Source: Rhizoclosmatium globosum (Eukaryota > Chytridiomycota > Chytridiomycetes > Chytridiales > Chytriomycetaceae). Taken from it: a stretch of DNA of 64,000 bases. The DNA lies in NCBI GenBank assembly GCA_002104985.1, contig MCGO01000082.1, positions 62,001-126,000 on the forward strand, written 5' to 3'. The notes beneath the pieces were generated by a model. That model saw only the letters and a program-made list of their open reading frames with translations. It searched no databases and had not been told where the DNA came from. A program made the position numbers and the translations under genes. Position 1 is the stretch's first letter, and each line of letters opens with the position of its first letter. Of this stretch, positions 13,031 to 25,477 are shown piece by piece.

Positions 13031-13162
13031 GATGGATTGATAGACTAAATAGAGGGATTTGAATTTGGTATCAAATTAAGAAAATAAAATAGATTTGGTT
13101 TGAATAATTGTGACATTGAAATAAAATGTTTATTGGTTGAACATGGGGAGACATTGGAGAGT

Positions 13163-14869
<1,707 letters not shown>

Positions 14870-17386
14870 ATGTCCATCACCTCCTCTATCCTCGGATTCC
14901 CAAGAATGGGAGCTAACAGAGAGCTCAAGCACCTTACCGAAGCTTTCTGGAAGGGAACCGTCACTGAGGCCGAGCTTTTGAGCGGTGCCAAGGTAATTGA
15001 GCCTTTTCTCTTCATGTTTCCAGGTTGAATCATTGACGTGATTGGTCACAGGAAATCCGTGAGAAGCACTGGAAGATCCAAGAGGCTAAGGGAATTGATG
15101 CCATCCCATCCAACGACTTCTCCCTCTACGACCACATCTTGGTAAGTCCATCCACATTCATTACGATTTCACGTATTAAGACGCGTCTTTTTTTGGGCAA
15201 TAGGACGCTGCCGTCACCTTTGGTGCCATCCCACCAAGATACCAGTCCCTCTCTGGTCTCAAGCAATACTTTGCCATGGCTCGTGGTCTCCAAGCCGATG
15301 GTGTCGACGTTGCCTCCCTCCCAATGTCCAAGTACTTTGACACCAACTACCACTACGTCCCTGTTTCCTTGAACACAACCACCGAGTTCAAGCTTGCCAC
15401 CAACAGCAAGCCAGTTCAGGAGTTCAACGAGGCTAAGGCGCTTGGAATCAAGACTCGTCCATACATTGTCGGTCCAGTTTCCTTCTTGTTGTTGGCTCGA
15501 GTCAGCAAGGACGCGCCTGTTGGTTTCAACAAGCTCAACTTGATTGATTCTCTTGTTGATGTGTACGCTCAGTTGATTGCTGAACTTGGTGCTAACGGTG
15601 CCGAGTGGATTCAGGTTAGTTTTTTGAGTGGGTGTTGTTTCATTCTATGAGTTGCTTACGTTAAATACAACAGCTCGATGAGCCACACTTGGTTGTTGAC
15701 CTTACCCCAGTGGAGCAGGCTGTTTACACACGCGCCTACACTCTTTTGGCCTCCAAGCTCAAGGCTACTGGAAGCACTGTCAAGCTCCTTGTCGCCACCT
15801 ACTTCGAAGGTCTTGGAAACAACACTGAGCTCGCTTTCGCTCTTCCAGGTGTCTCTGCTATTCACGTTGATCTTGTTCGTGGAATTGACAGCTTCGATGG
15901 AGTTCTTGCCGCTGCCTCCAAGTCCAACGTCAAGCTTTCTGTTGGTGTTGTCAACGGTCGTAACGTCTGGAAGGCTGACTTGGACGCTGCCATCAAGCTT
16001 GTGACTCGCGCTGTCGATGCCTTGGGTGCTGAACGCGTTATTGTCGCGTCTTCCTGCTCATTGCTCCACTCTCCACACTCTTTGGAGGCTGAGTTGACTG
16101 GTGCAAAGGTTGACACTGAGTTCATTGACTGGATGTCCTTTGCTGTCCAAAAGCTCGAGGAAATTGTCGTCATCACCAAGGCTGTCAAGCTCGGACGCGA
16201 CTTTGTCAAGGAGGCCCTCTTTGCCAACGCCAAGAGCATCCTTGCCAGAGCTCACTCTGCTCGTATCCACAACCCAGCTGTTCAGGCTCGTCTCAAGGCT
16301 GTTCAGCCATCCATGTTGACCAGAAAGTCTCCATACCCAGCTCGTCGCACTGTCCAGAACAAGTTGCTCAACTTGCCAAGATACCCAACCACCACCATTG
16401 GCTCTTTCCCACAAACTGCCACTCTCCGTCGTATCCGTGCCCAGTTCAAGAAGGGATCCATCGCCCAAGACGAATACGAGCGTCTCTTGAAGGAGGAAAT
16501 CGCCCACGTTGTCAAGTTCCAGGAAGAGCTTGACATTGATGTTCTTGTCCACGGAGAAGCTGAGCGTAACGACATGGTTGAGTACTTTGGAGAGCAGCTT
16601 GACGGAGTTGGTTTCACCAAGAACGGATGGGTTCAGTCGTACGGATCCCGTTGCGTCAAGCCACCAGTTATTTACGGAGACGTCTCTCGTCCAGCTGCCA
16701 TGACTGTTGCTTGGACTACATACGCCCAGAGTTTGACTTCCCGCCCAATGAAGGGAATGCTCACTGGTCCTCTCACCATTCTCTGCTGGTCGTTTGTTCG
16801 TGACGACCAGCCACGTGAGTTCACTGCCAAGCAGATTGCACTTGCTGTTCGTGATGAGGTTGTTGATCTTGAGAAGGCTGGAATCAAGGTGATCCAGATT
16901 GACGAGCCAGCGATTCGCGAAGGTTTGCCGCTCCGTAGAACCAAGTGGGACTCGTACCTCAAGTGGGCTGTTGATGCCTTCTTGCTGTCGTCGACTGGTG
17001 TCAACGATGGTACTCAGATTCACTCTCACATGTGTTACTCTGATTTTGAGGATATTATGGACGCGATTATTCAGTTGGACTGTGATGTGTTGTCAATTGA
17101 GTCTGCCAAGTCTGACTTGAAGTTGCTGCAAGCTTTCCAGGCCCGTGAGTACCCTAACGAGTTGGGTCCTGGTGTGTTTGACATCCACACTCAGAGAGTT
17201 GCTCCAACTGATGAGATGAAGACTCGTGTTGTTGAGATGGAGACTTGTTTGTCTGGTGACCGTCTTTGGGTTAACCCAGACTGTGGTCTCAAGACCCGTG
17301 CCTGGCCTGAGACTGAGGCTGTTCTTAAGAACATGGTTCAGACTGCCAAGGCTTTCCGTGCCATTGCTGCTGCACACGCCGCCTAA
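14870..17386 (+). CDS. MET6: Cobalamin-independent methionine synthase (5-methyltetrahydropteroyltriglutamate-homocysteine methyltransferase)
   Basis: Four exons (14870-14992, 15052-15141, 15204-15614, 15674-17386) give 778 residues, the usual MetE length. The start MSITSSILGFPRMGANREL is the family N-terminus. The N-terminal barrel has PRYQSLSGLKQYFAMARG. The C-terminal catalytic barrel has PTTTIGSFPQT, DVLVHGEAERNDMVEYFGE, the zinc-ligand regions IHSHMCYS and NPDCGLKTR, and IQIDEPAIREGLP. The enzyme transfers a methyl group from methyl-THF-polyglutamate to homocysteine in the cytosol. Its folate is supplied by the pathway of FOL1, 10 kb away. Codon use is strongly biased toward AAG, ATC, GTC and CTC, unlike its neighbours, as expected for high expression. 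AATAAA follows the stop near 17431. Confidence 0.97.
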
Positions 17387-17570
17387 ATCTTCTTTTCCTT
17401 TGTTGTAATATTTTGTTTCTGATATCGAACAATAAATTCTTTTGGACCAATAGTCATCAATCTATTACTGGTAATTAATTCAAAGTAATCTGGCTTCTTG
17501 TTTCTGCCTTAACCTCCGATGTCACGCAAATCAGTCAGAACCCTTGAGTTTGTTGGAAAGCTAAGAAATA

Positions 17571-18409
17571 TTAAAGCTTTATTTTCTTGCTTTCTACAGG
17601 TTCATTATCAGTTGACTGCTCCTCTCTATCTCTCTTTTGTTTTCCATTCTCAAACCATCCAAAGAACTTGTCCCACTTATCTTGACCAACAATCGGCTCA
17701 ATATCCTCCACATTCTCTGCTTCCAACGCCTTCAAAACATACTCACGAACACGAACAAGACTCTTTCCAAGCTCATTCCTCCCTCTCCACATTTCCTTAT
17801 TCAACGCTACATCCACTGTCTTACACGAAGCCCCAATCCCCCACAACTTGTCTCGTGGTGCGCCTTCCGCAATCAAAAGCCCACGCGTAGACAATAGCTC
17901 ATCCATAGCTGCGGGATTCTGCAACACTTTCAAAAGAACGACAACGTCACTCAACCACAAACTGGCAGGCCCCCATACCTCCGGCTTGAAGTTGCCAACC
18001 TTCCTCCCGAGTGCCTTTGCAGTCTTTGGGTCCATGTTTGGCGACGATGTTGCGAGTGTGAGGGACTTGTTGTCGGCGAAGAGGGCGGCTTTTGAGGCGA
18101 GGAAGATGAGTTGTTCGGCGGTTGCGAAAGTGTTTGAGGAGATTTTTGTTGGTGTTGGAGACCAGTTGTCGAGGAGGGATTGTTTGGGTCCCTGGTTTTG
18201 ATGTGGGGTTGATGTTTGATGTGTGTGTGGTTGAGTGAAGGAAGGTGCGGACTTACCGTGAAACAGTAGACGGTTGAAGAGTAGCTGATTCGGCCGCTTG
18301 GATGAAGGACATGCTGCTTTCCTTCGGGAACTGTGAGGACGGTGGGGAGAGGAGTGGTTGCGAATCGTGCACGAAGGGCAATAAGATCGGCTTGGATTTG
18401 TTGAATCAT
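17571..18409 (-). CDS. NADAR domain protein (YbiA/DUF1768 type)
   Basis: Two exons (18409-18257 and 18191-17571) encode 257 residues. The first exon (MIQQIQADLIALRARF...) ends SSTVYCFT and the second opens GPKQSLLDNWSPTPTKI. It then shows the NADAR core: FATAEQLIFLASKAALFAD, PKTAKALGRKVGNFKPEVW, and near the C-terminus ISTRGLL-like LLSTRGLLIAEGAPRDKLWGIG. NADAR proteins act on NAD/ADP-ribose-linked or aminopyrimidine compounds. Bacterial YbiA is an N-glycosidase on riboflavin intermediates, and others remove ADP-ribose from guanine. Which reaction applies here is unknown. An in-frame ATG 36 bp upstream would add 12 residues. The tail is Lys/Glu-rich (KQKRDREEQ, ESKKIKL) and may be a nuclear signal. 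Confidence 0.85.
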
Positions 18410-18479
18410 TTTTGTTGTTTCAACGTGACAAGTCAAAACAAACAAGAAGTTTATTGAAACGCGCTGAAGATTCTTGCGA

Positions 18480-20204
18480 TTACGCGAACATATTACTAAA
18501 CATCTTTTTCTCCTTTGCTTGAGCAGCCTTCAGTTTCACATCCAACTCCTTTTCTTCACGCTTCAACTCCAGAAATTCAGCTTGATCCTCAGTCATTCCG
18601 CGGCCCGTAAATAGGTCACGCAGAGTGGCCAAGTCTTTTTGTGCAAGTTCCAAGTCTCGTCCAATCTTTCGATATGCCTATCAAGGATATGAGTATTACA
18701 GATGAGAAATAAAAAACACGAACCTGCGCACGACGAAACAACGCCTTCACGTTCGTGGCATCGTTCTTGATGACTTCAGAACACTGAATGATGACTGTAG
18801 AATACTCCCCGAGCTTCAGTTTACAAGCTGCATAGTTCAAACGACAAGTTTGCATGAGCGAAATAACGACACTTGGATTGATTCCGTTGTTTCCAGAAAA
18901 GTCCGGGTTGGCAATCTTGGCTTCTGATTCCTTCAAATACTGTTCCACAGAAGCAACAGTAAATTCATCTGGTATTTCACGACCAAGACGTTCCAGTCTC
19001 TTTCGTTCCAGCACGCGTCTTCGCACTTCTTTATCCATTGCTTCCTTTTGTTGTTTGATATCACGTTGCATGTCCGTGACAGATGGTGAAGTGCTCAAGC
19101 TTTCGAGAAGCACCAAGGCTCTAGTATACTTGTCACAGGCACCCTCATAGTCCCCCTTCTTGTACAAAACACCTCCTTCCTCCTTCCGAATCGGCGCCTC
19201 ATTGTATTTTTCGAGAGCATTCATCTCCCATACTTCCTTTTGAAACTCTCCCGGCTCAACCACTTCAATCAAGTCAATCTCAAGTTCCAAGACGGAACCA
19301 GCGAGCAACAATAAATCACGTTGCATTTCCAGTGCGTCTGGATTGTTTCCCATTCCTTGGGCTGCACAGCATCCTGTCAAACGGATTGGAGGCTTTCCTT
19401 GTGCAATAAGGTCGCGGTTCATTTTCTCTTGACGGAGGAGAGATTCTAGTTGTGCGTAACCGTCTGTTTCTGAAGGCATGCAGAGGAAACGGGCACGAGA
19501 GCCAGGGAGCATAGTTTTAACGCATTTCTCGAGCATGGGAACAGAGAATCCGAGGCCAATGCGTAGCTCAAAGTAGGGAGTTTTTGGAGGGTTTGTGTCG
19601 AGTGAAGAGCCGATTTTCTTTCGAATTGGTTTCTGTTGAGGTTGGTTCGATGAAGCTGAAGAAGATGCAGATGTATATGTAGATTGAGGAACTTTTGGTT
19701 GCTGAAGAGACTGAGGTTGAGGTTGAGGCTGTTTTCCGCCTGAAGAAGCCATTTTCAGCTGGCCAAGAAGGGCTTCGAGGTTCTTTGCCTTTTCCTTCAA
19801 GGCTGCTTCACGGGCGGACACTGGATCAGCGGAAGAAGAAGAAGAAGAAGAAGAAGAAGAGCCACAGCATCCATCCTTGTGAGTGTGAGTGTTCCCTAGT
19901 TTTAAACGACAGATTAAACGACAAGAGCAAACAAGCGGCCAACAAACCAACCAGCGTCCTTCGAGTGACCGTTCGAGTGGCCGTGTCTGTGGTCGTCCGC
20001 AATCCGCCGCGCCTCTTCAATCGCGGCCTCTTCAACGTCTTTTGTCACGTACGCAAACACTTCAAAGTTGAACCGCGCGTTGCTTCCCTTCGCCCACGTC
20101 GGTGACTCTTTCGGATGCGGCGAAGGTGGCGTCACTTCCAGTTTGTAGATTTCAGAGAAGGCGTCGATCGGCGGCGGAAGTTTAGGAAGTGTTTGCGACA
20201 TCAT
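18480..20204 (-). CDS. AIP/XAP2-like co-chaperone: FKBP-like domain plus TPR repeats
   Basis: Three exons (20204-19952, 19895-18724, 18677-18480) sum to 540 residues in frame. The FKBP-like N-terminal domain begins AFSEIYKLEVTPPSP and WAKGSNARFNFEVFAYV. It is split by an insert of roughly 100 residues, rich in His, Ser, Gln and Pro (a Ser run near 19850). It resumes at PYFELRIGLGFSVPMLEKCVKTMLPGSRARFLC, aligned with the AIP equivalent (IIGKKFKLPVWETIVCTM). TPR motifs follow: APIRKEEGGVLYKKGDYEGACDKY, then LNYAACKLKLGEY and VKALFRRAQAYRKIG. A charged helix ending FSNMFA replaces the usual third-repeat tail. AIP-family proteins bridge HSP90 and client proteins. Peptidyl-prolyl isomerase activity is probably lost, as in the family. 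Two adjacent ATGs (20204, 20201) are possible starts. Confidence 0.82.
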
Positions 20205-20402
20205 TTTTATTTGTTTGTTTTTTAGAAGATTGTGTCAATGATAATGTTTGAGTGGTGTTTCAATCAGGTGTATCGTTTATTTAGAAATAATACTATGCAT
20301 ACACTCACAATATTTTTGAATCAATTTTTAGTAGTTGGCAGTTTGTTTGAACAACTCCAAAGACACTGATTGGACAGCATTCCCTCCAAGGCACTCACTT
20401 CA

Positions 20403-22754
20403 ATGACTGCGCCCCCAATCTCGGAATCAACTGAGATCCAACAAGTGGAAAGCACAACCAAGGCCCTCTCGGTCGATACACAGCTTCAACAACTGCCATC
20501 AGTGTCAGACACAAATCCGTCCGACTCCTCCGTGCATGACACTCCGCCTGCCACACCAACTGCAGTAACCGTTCAAACTTTCTCTCTTCCGCCCAAGGTT
20601 ACCGTTGTTCGGTCAGGTTCCGTTCGGAATTCAATCACTTCCCTACGAGCCCTGTCTCCAAATGATAATCAACGAACCAGCTCGCCTAGCCCCCTCATTT
20701 CCAGATCAAAGAGTCAAGGAACGGATCTTCGGAGAATACATAGGGGCAGTTATCTTGATCCTGGTACAGTTGTAGAGGAGGGTGGATCCTTGCCCAGATC
20801 AACATTGGCTGCGCAAACCAAGATCATGGAGCTTGAAGCAGCCCTTGAAGCTACTAAAAAAGAACTCCAGATTGCCAATTCAAAAGCAGATGAAATGCGA
20901 TCGGATCATCTCATCGAATTGGCGAGAATCAAAACAGAACTAGGATCGAATGACAGACAGCGGCATGAAGCGCCTTCTGAACGGGATGAAAGTAAGAGTA
21001 AGACTGCTTTGCTTGAAGCAGAAGTCTTGCGATTGCAGGAAACCCAAGCGTTCATGGAATCAGAACTGGAATCTTCACTCAACGAATCAATCAGATTGAA
21101 TATCATGAATTCGGATGAGAAGGCAAAGCATGAATCTGTTATTGCGGAGCTACGTGCAGCAAATTCGAAAATGGAGCAAGAATTAACTTCGACGAATGAG
21201 AAGCAGACTGAAGCCCACGCTGTGAAAGATAAGACTATTGGCAAACTTCTAAAGGAATCAAACTTCTTGGTATTTTCGCTTTTGTGGTGCTGAACAAAAG
21301 AATGTTAACAATCTCAATAGATTTCAAGTGTCGAAGAAATTATGATGCAACAACGGGTATTGAAAACCTCTATTCAAGAAAAACAAAGGACGAATGCGTC
21401 TTTAAATGAATATTCTGCGTTGCTGGTGAGTCTAAATTGTGTGCATAATTTCATTCCTAAGCCAACGATAGGCAAAACGGCTGAAAGATAGCATAGCAAA
21501 ATCGTCACACTTGGAATCAGAAACTGGAAAACTTACCTCTCGGCTCTCTGAGAAGGAAGCGGCGTTGGAGGCCGAAATTCAAAAGTGTTCAGAATTGGTA
21601 AGTTTTGGACAGCCGTACAGAAAAATCCTTAATATCTGTATCCATAGGCAAGGGAGTTGAAAGAGAGCACCGAAAAAGAATCTAAGCTGACTATTGAATT
21701 GGTGAATACCCATCACGAAACAGAGGCATTGAAAACAAACCACGATTCAATTCTTCTTGAAACCAGAACCAGACTGGAATCAACAATCTCACAAAATGAT
21801 CAAGTGATTACAGATTTGAGGGCAGAGTTGGCTGAAACGACTCAAAAGCTGGATGAAAGTCGAACAAAAGCAGTTGAGATGGAAACAAATTTACTGCAAT
21901 CGAGATCTGCGAAAGAAGAGCAACTTTTGATACAGTTGGACGAAAGCCTTAATGTCATTGATATTTTGAAAACGAAGGCTGTAAAGGATTACGAAAGTAG
22001 TCAGTCCCAAATTGAAGAGGCGAACGAAATCATCAAGGAGAAGCAAAGTATTATTTCGGATTTGACGGAGAAAATTGATTCTGCGGTTGGTATCTTCTTT
22101 ACAATTGACCTTTATAACGTTTGTTATAGACTCGTAAGCAAGAAGCTTGCGACATGGAGCTTGTAGGAGTGAAAGAGGAACGAGATAAACTTGAAGCTTC
22201 AATTCTACAGCTTAAAACAAGTCTCATCGAAGTAGAAAACAACTACCGACAGCAACTCGATGATTTTAAGACGAAAGCGACCGAGGACTTGGCTGCAAAA
22301 GAAGCTCTTATTGCAGAAATGAAGACAGACGGTTTTACCGACAGACTGGAAACCAAACTGAAAGAATCTGAGAATCAAAATGCGACACTTTCATCCAAAA
22401 TTATGGAACAAGAAGCTCTGATAACCAAACTGGTGAGTTATTACAATTCGAAGCCACACCATTACTTAGCCGTTTGAGTAGAATAAGCGTCTCGCGATTG
22501 TAGAGAAGAACCTCGAGCTGTTGAATGCACGAAACAATACGTTACGATTGAAAAAACAATCGGATTCTCCTTCAAAAAGGGCCAGTGTAGACTTCCGTGA
22601 AAGCGATTACGCTGCTAATCTAGTCAAGAGAGGAAGCATTTCCTCGCAATTACGGAAGCAGAGCTATTTGCCTGTCGAAGAGGAGCCTGAAACCAAGGGA
22701 GACTCTGGTGAAACTTCAATTGAATCTTTGTTAGACAGCGCTTTTAAACTGTAA
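20403..22754 (+). CDS. Coiled-coil protein of unknown function
   Basis: Not recognised at family level. The first ATG in frame is at 20403 (MTAPPISESTEIQ). The N-terminal 130 residues are Ser/Thr/Pro-rich and likely disordered, with basic Ser patches such as VVRSGSVRNSITSLRALS. From about residue 140 the protein is heptad coiled coil rich in Glu, Lys, Ser and Leu (IMELEAALEATKKELQIAN, LLEAEVLRLQETQAFMESEL and later exons). Introns near 21270-21320, 21426-21471, 21600-21649, 22086-22131 and 22432-22484 were inferred from short GT-AG gaps. The C-terminus (RNNTLRLKKQSDSPSKRASVDF) is again Ser/Arg-rich, with possible phosphorylation sites. A cytoskeletal or centrosomal scaffold is possible but unproven. 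Confidence 0.65.
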
Positions 22755-22965
22755 CTGATATGACATCACCTACTGTTTTTTATGTTTACGTTTTTTAATA
22801 AATCTGGTTTTTTGATATGAGAGATTTCATTTGAGAGGGCGAATTTGCCTTGTTGGGGATAACTGAAATAAGAAATCCTCAGAATCGGGGATTGATTTTT
22901 CCCCAATTTCGAAGAAAAACCCAAAACATATTTGTTCCGAACTAACGAAGTATTATTACATTGTT

Positions 22966-23732
22966 TTAACACAATTTCTTCAACTCCAAACGATTGCTCA
23001 TACAAATGTATGTATCTAACAAAGAAATAGAGCGATCCTCGGCCATCCCACTTATGGACGTATTTAGTTTTCGGAGCCCAGAGTTTAAATGTTCTGCTAC
23101 ATTTGAATTTGTTTCTCCAATTGCTCTATCTTTAAGATATGCACTCATTTTTGATGAGGCTGTGCATGCTTTGTGGTTAGAGGCATGAAACTTATCAACA
23201 AGGAAGAGGGTGTCTTTGAAAAAAACTGGCTCCCTTGCAAAACAATACGACGCAAGACCGCATGCAAAGTCGTATATGACTACGCGTGGTGCTTTTTGAA
23301 ATCTTAGGAGGGTAACTTTAGTCATCTTTGTGAAGGATTGAACACAATACCTAGTTAGCAACACCGAGAACACGTCATTTCGTCCCTCATAGCTATTGAA
23401 AAAATGAAATCCGTAAAAAAAGCGGTGGGGACAGCACATAATCAGAATCCCTCCAGTTAAACCAGAAGTACCATACTGACTGTAGAACTTCGAGCATCCA
23501 TCGCCCTGTTCAGCCTCTTTCTGGCGAGACTTCCAGTCACTTTTCAAAGTTTGGTCGCTGTTGAGTTGTTCAGGCACATCTTGTACTGCGACAACTTCGT
23601 TTAAGTTTGGATAGTTAGGACGGTTGCGCACCAGTGGCAAGAAGTAGCGACAACCCGACTGTATGTTTTAGTTAGTAAAAATTGGTAAATTGGTAGCGCC
23701 ATACTTTTCTCCAATCAGGCTCCTCACAAGCC
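22966..23732 (-). CDS. KDZ transposase catalytic (C-terminal) half
   Basis: Reads ACEEPDWRK, an intron of about 45 bp (roughly 23661-23705), then SGCRYFLPLVRNRPNYPN to the stop near 22966. The acidic residues in VIYDFACG, LVDKFH and NVAEHLN are the likely catalytic D, D and E. The Cys/His pattern FACGLASYC and KFHASNHKAC is typical of KDZ-type transposases. Upstream of ACEEPDWRK the frame soon closes, which fits the insertion border proposed at about 23733. Confidence 0.65.
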
Positions 23733-23867
23733 ATCGTGACTGGTGGAGGTTCATACTTTTTTTAAGTGAAAGAGTGAAGCTCGTGAGCAAAAGGCCAGAA
23801 AGGAAAAGTGGCATTTCTTCACCCAAAACGCTGCGAAGCTCCTCGCATCTTTCCTCGTTCACTACAC

Positions 23868-24463
23868 ATGGCCTACGTCCCCGCCCTCGCAAACGACAAC
23901 ACCAACATCAAGATCAACGACGTACCTCTCAATGCTCTTGGTCAACATGTAACTGACATGGTCGTTGGTCGTTTGCAATTGGTTCCAGCCGGCGGACTGC
24001 TTGCAGACAAACAGAATGCGATCCGAGGCTACATTGAGGGCAATGTTGCAACCCACGCTATTCAAGGTAACCACTATGGATTTGTGTGTATTGCCGGGAT
24101 CCCATTCATGCCTGCCCACGCCTTCTTGGCTCTCGTTGCACAAGCCCAAGCGCCACCCGGGAACCACCCTCCCGTAGGACCATTTCCAGCAGCGGCAGCG
24201 ATTCCCCAAGCTCCAGCAGCCCCACTCGCACCTGTCGTTCCTCCCGTAATGCCTGCTGTTACCACTACCAACCCCAATTTCGACATCGGGCTCGATTTAG
24301 CAGGCCCTACTAAATCTCCTTCGGTAATTGACCCCTGATATCTTGTGTAAACTTTCTTTCACAGTTGAGCTACACGAATGAACCGAAGGCTGCGGCCGCT
24401 GAACTCGGGTCAAGGAATTGGGGCCTGAGGCTAAACGAACAGTTTGATTCGTGGATCCTGTAG
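23868..24463 (+). CDS. Unknown protein inside the nested insert, first part
   Basis: Starts MAYVPALANDNTNIKIND at 23868. A possible intron 24324-24364 joins the frame to LSYTNEPKAAAAELGSRN and a stop at 24461-24463. Further splicing past that stop is possible. The middle is Ala/Pro-rich (AAAAIPQAPAAPLAPVVPP). No family is recognised. The strand opposes the surrounding transposase, so it belongs to the insert and not to the KDZ gene. It may be the coding region of a second element. Confidence 0.35.
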
Positions 24464-24970
24464 GTTAGCAGTGGCGGGTATCACGAGTTTGCATCAATGG
24501 ATGGATCGGAAGTGAGTCACTTCCTTGCACCCATGCCGGAGACAGACTGCCAATGCTGCACCCAACCTTGATGAGCAACTGGGTTTTGCTCCAAGTCTAC
24601 AGACTCCAATGCCGTCCAGCAGCGCCCAGTTGTCACATTGGACTCATGACTAGACCCTTCTCTTGTGTTCTACCCCAGTCCAGTATTCTGTCTTTTATTT
24701 CCACGAAAAGTGTTGCCAGCTAATGCTGATGTTGGGGTTGACTATTTCCCCCTCAATTTACTATTCTGCACCCATTTGTTACCAGCTGTTGCTGTTGTGG
24801 CCCCAACTCTGTCCAGCAGAGCCCAGATGCCCCAAGTTTTCCCAATATTTTGGATGTTTGCACAACTGAATAAATCGATGATTTTCCGATTGATTCCTTA
24901 CTGGGTTGAGCGTAGAGATTACCTACTACTCCCCTCATACTCCACTTAAAAGCATTTTCTAAATTTCCTA

Positions 24971-25477
24971 TGAAAATAGTTGAACCACTACTTTAATGCC
25001 GCTCTCCTGGTGGCATCTCATGCGGAATACAAGTGCAATGGGGAGGACCACGTCAGAGACAACGTCTTTGATTCTCCAGAGTCTGTCAAGGATGCAGTTG
25101 CTGATGCTGTCAAAAAGGCAGGTCTGGTTGAGGCGGTGGATCTGGCTGCTCATGTTGCTCCAGACGGTTCTCAGCTTGTGACCATGGACAAAATGTCACT
25201 CTGGAAGCAGGGCATGAATGCCTTCGATGCTGCCATCAGAAAGCCTCAAAGTGCCAAATGGAGTGGACTTCAAATGGCCCAGTATTTCATGCAATTGTTC
25301 CAACCCAAGTCTCGCAACCCTCTCCTTGAGGAAATGTGCAAAGTCGGTTCTATCCTCAACTCTCAGTTCCTTGTCGCACAACGCCTTCGTGATGCCACTT
25401 CCCCTGAGCCCTTGGGGAACAATTATCGTACCAGTGCTCGAGGATTTCTGAGACCGCGTCATTCCAACAGTCACGAT
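24971..25477 (+). CDS. Unknown reading frame inside the nested insert, second part
   Basis: A frame open from a plausible splice acceptor (ATGAAAATAG near 24971-24979) reads NHYFNAALLVASHAEYKCNGE and continues through DAVADAVKKAGLVEAVDL and MAQYFMQLFQPKSRN to about 25430. It has ordinary amino-acid composition and looks like protein. Beyond 25477 the same strand is antisense to the transposase and the composition degrades. It may be a downstream exon of the gene at 23868, with the 24464-24970 interval intronic or decayed. No homologue is recognised. Confidence 0.35.

Larger units (their letters stand above)
23733..25477 (+). mobile_element. Candidate 1.75-kb insertion nested in the KDZ gene
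   Basis: The KDZ reading frame stops making sense between about 25460 and 23735. Imperfect inverted repeats mark the two ends: ATCGTGACTGGTGGA at 23733-23747 matches the reverse complement of 25463-25477 at 14 of 15 positions. Plus-strand reading frames of unfamiliar composition fill the interval. No target-site duplication is visible at these exact ends, so the borders are tentative. Part of the palindrome may be host sequence. Confidence 0.45.

Noticed and set aside
16058..17029. Minus-strand frame of 323 codons within MET6
   Set aside because: Shadow of the highly biased MET6 codons. It has no motif, and MET6 is unambiguous.
23733..25477. Defined target-site duplication for the nested insert
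   Set aside because: Flanks CAAGCC and ACGCTA do not match. Ends are approximate.
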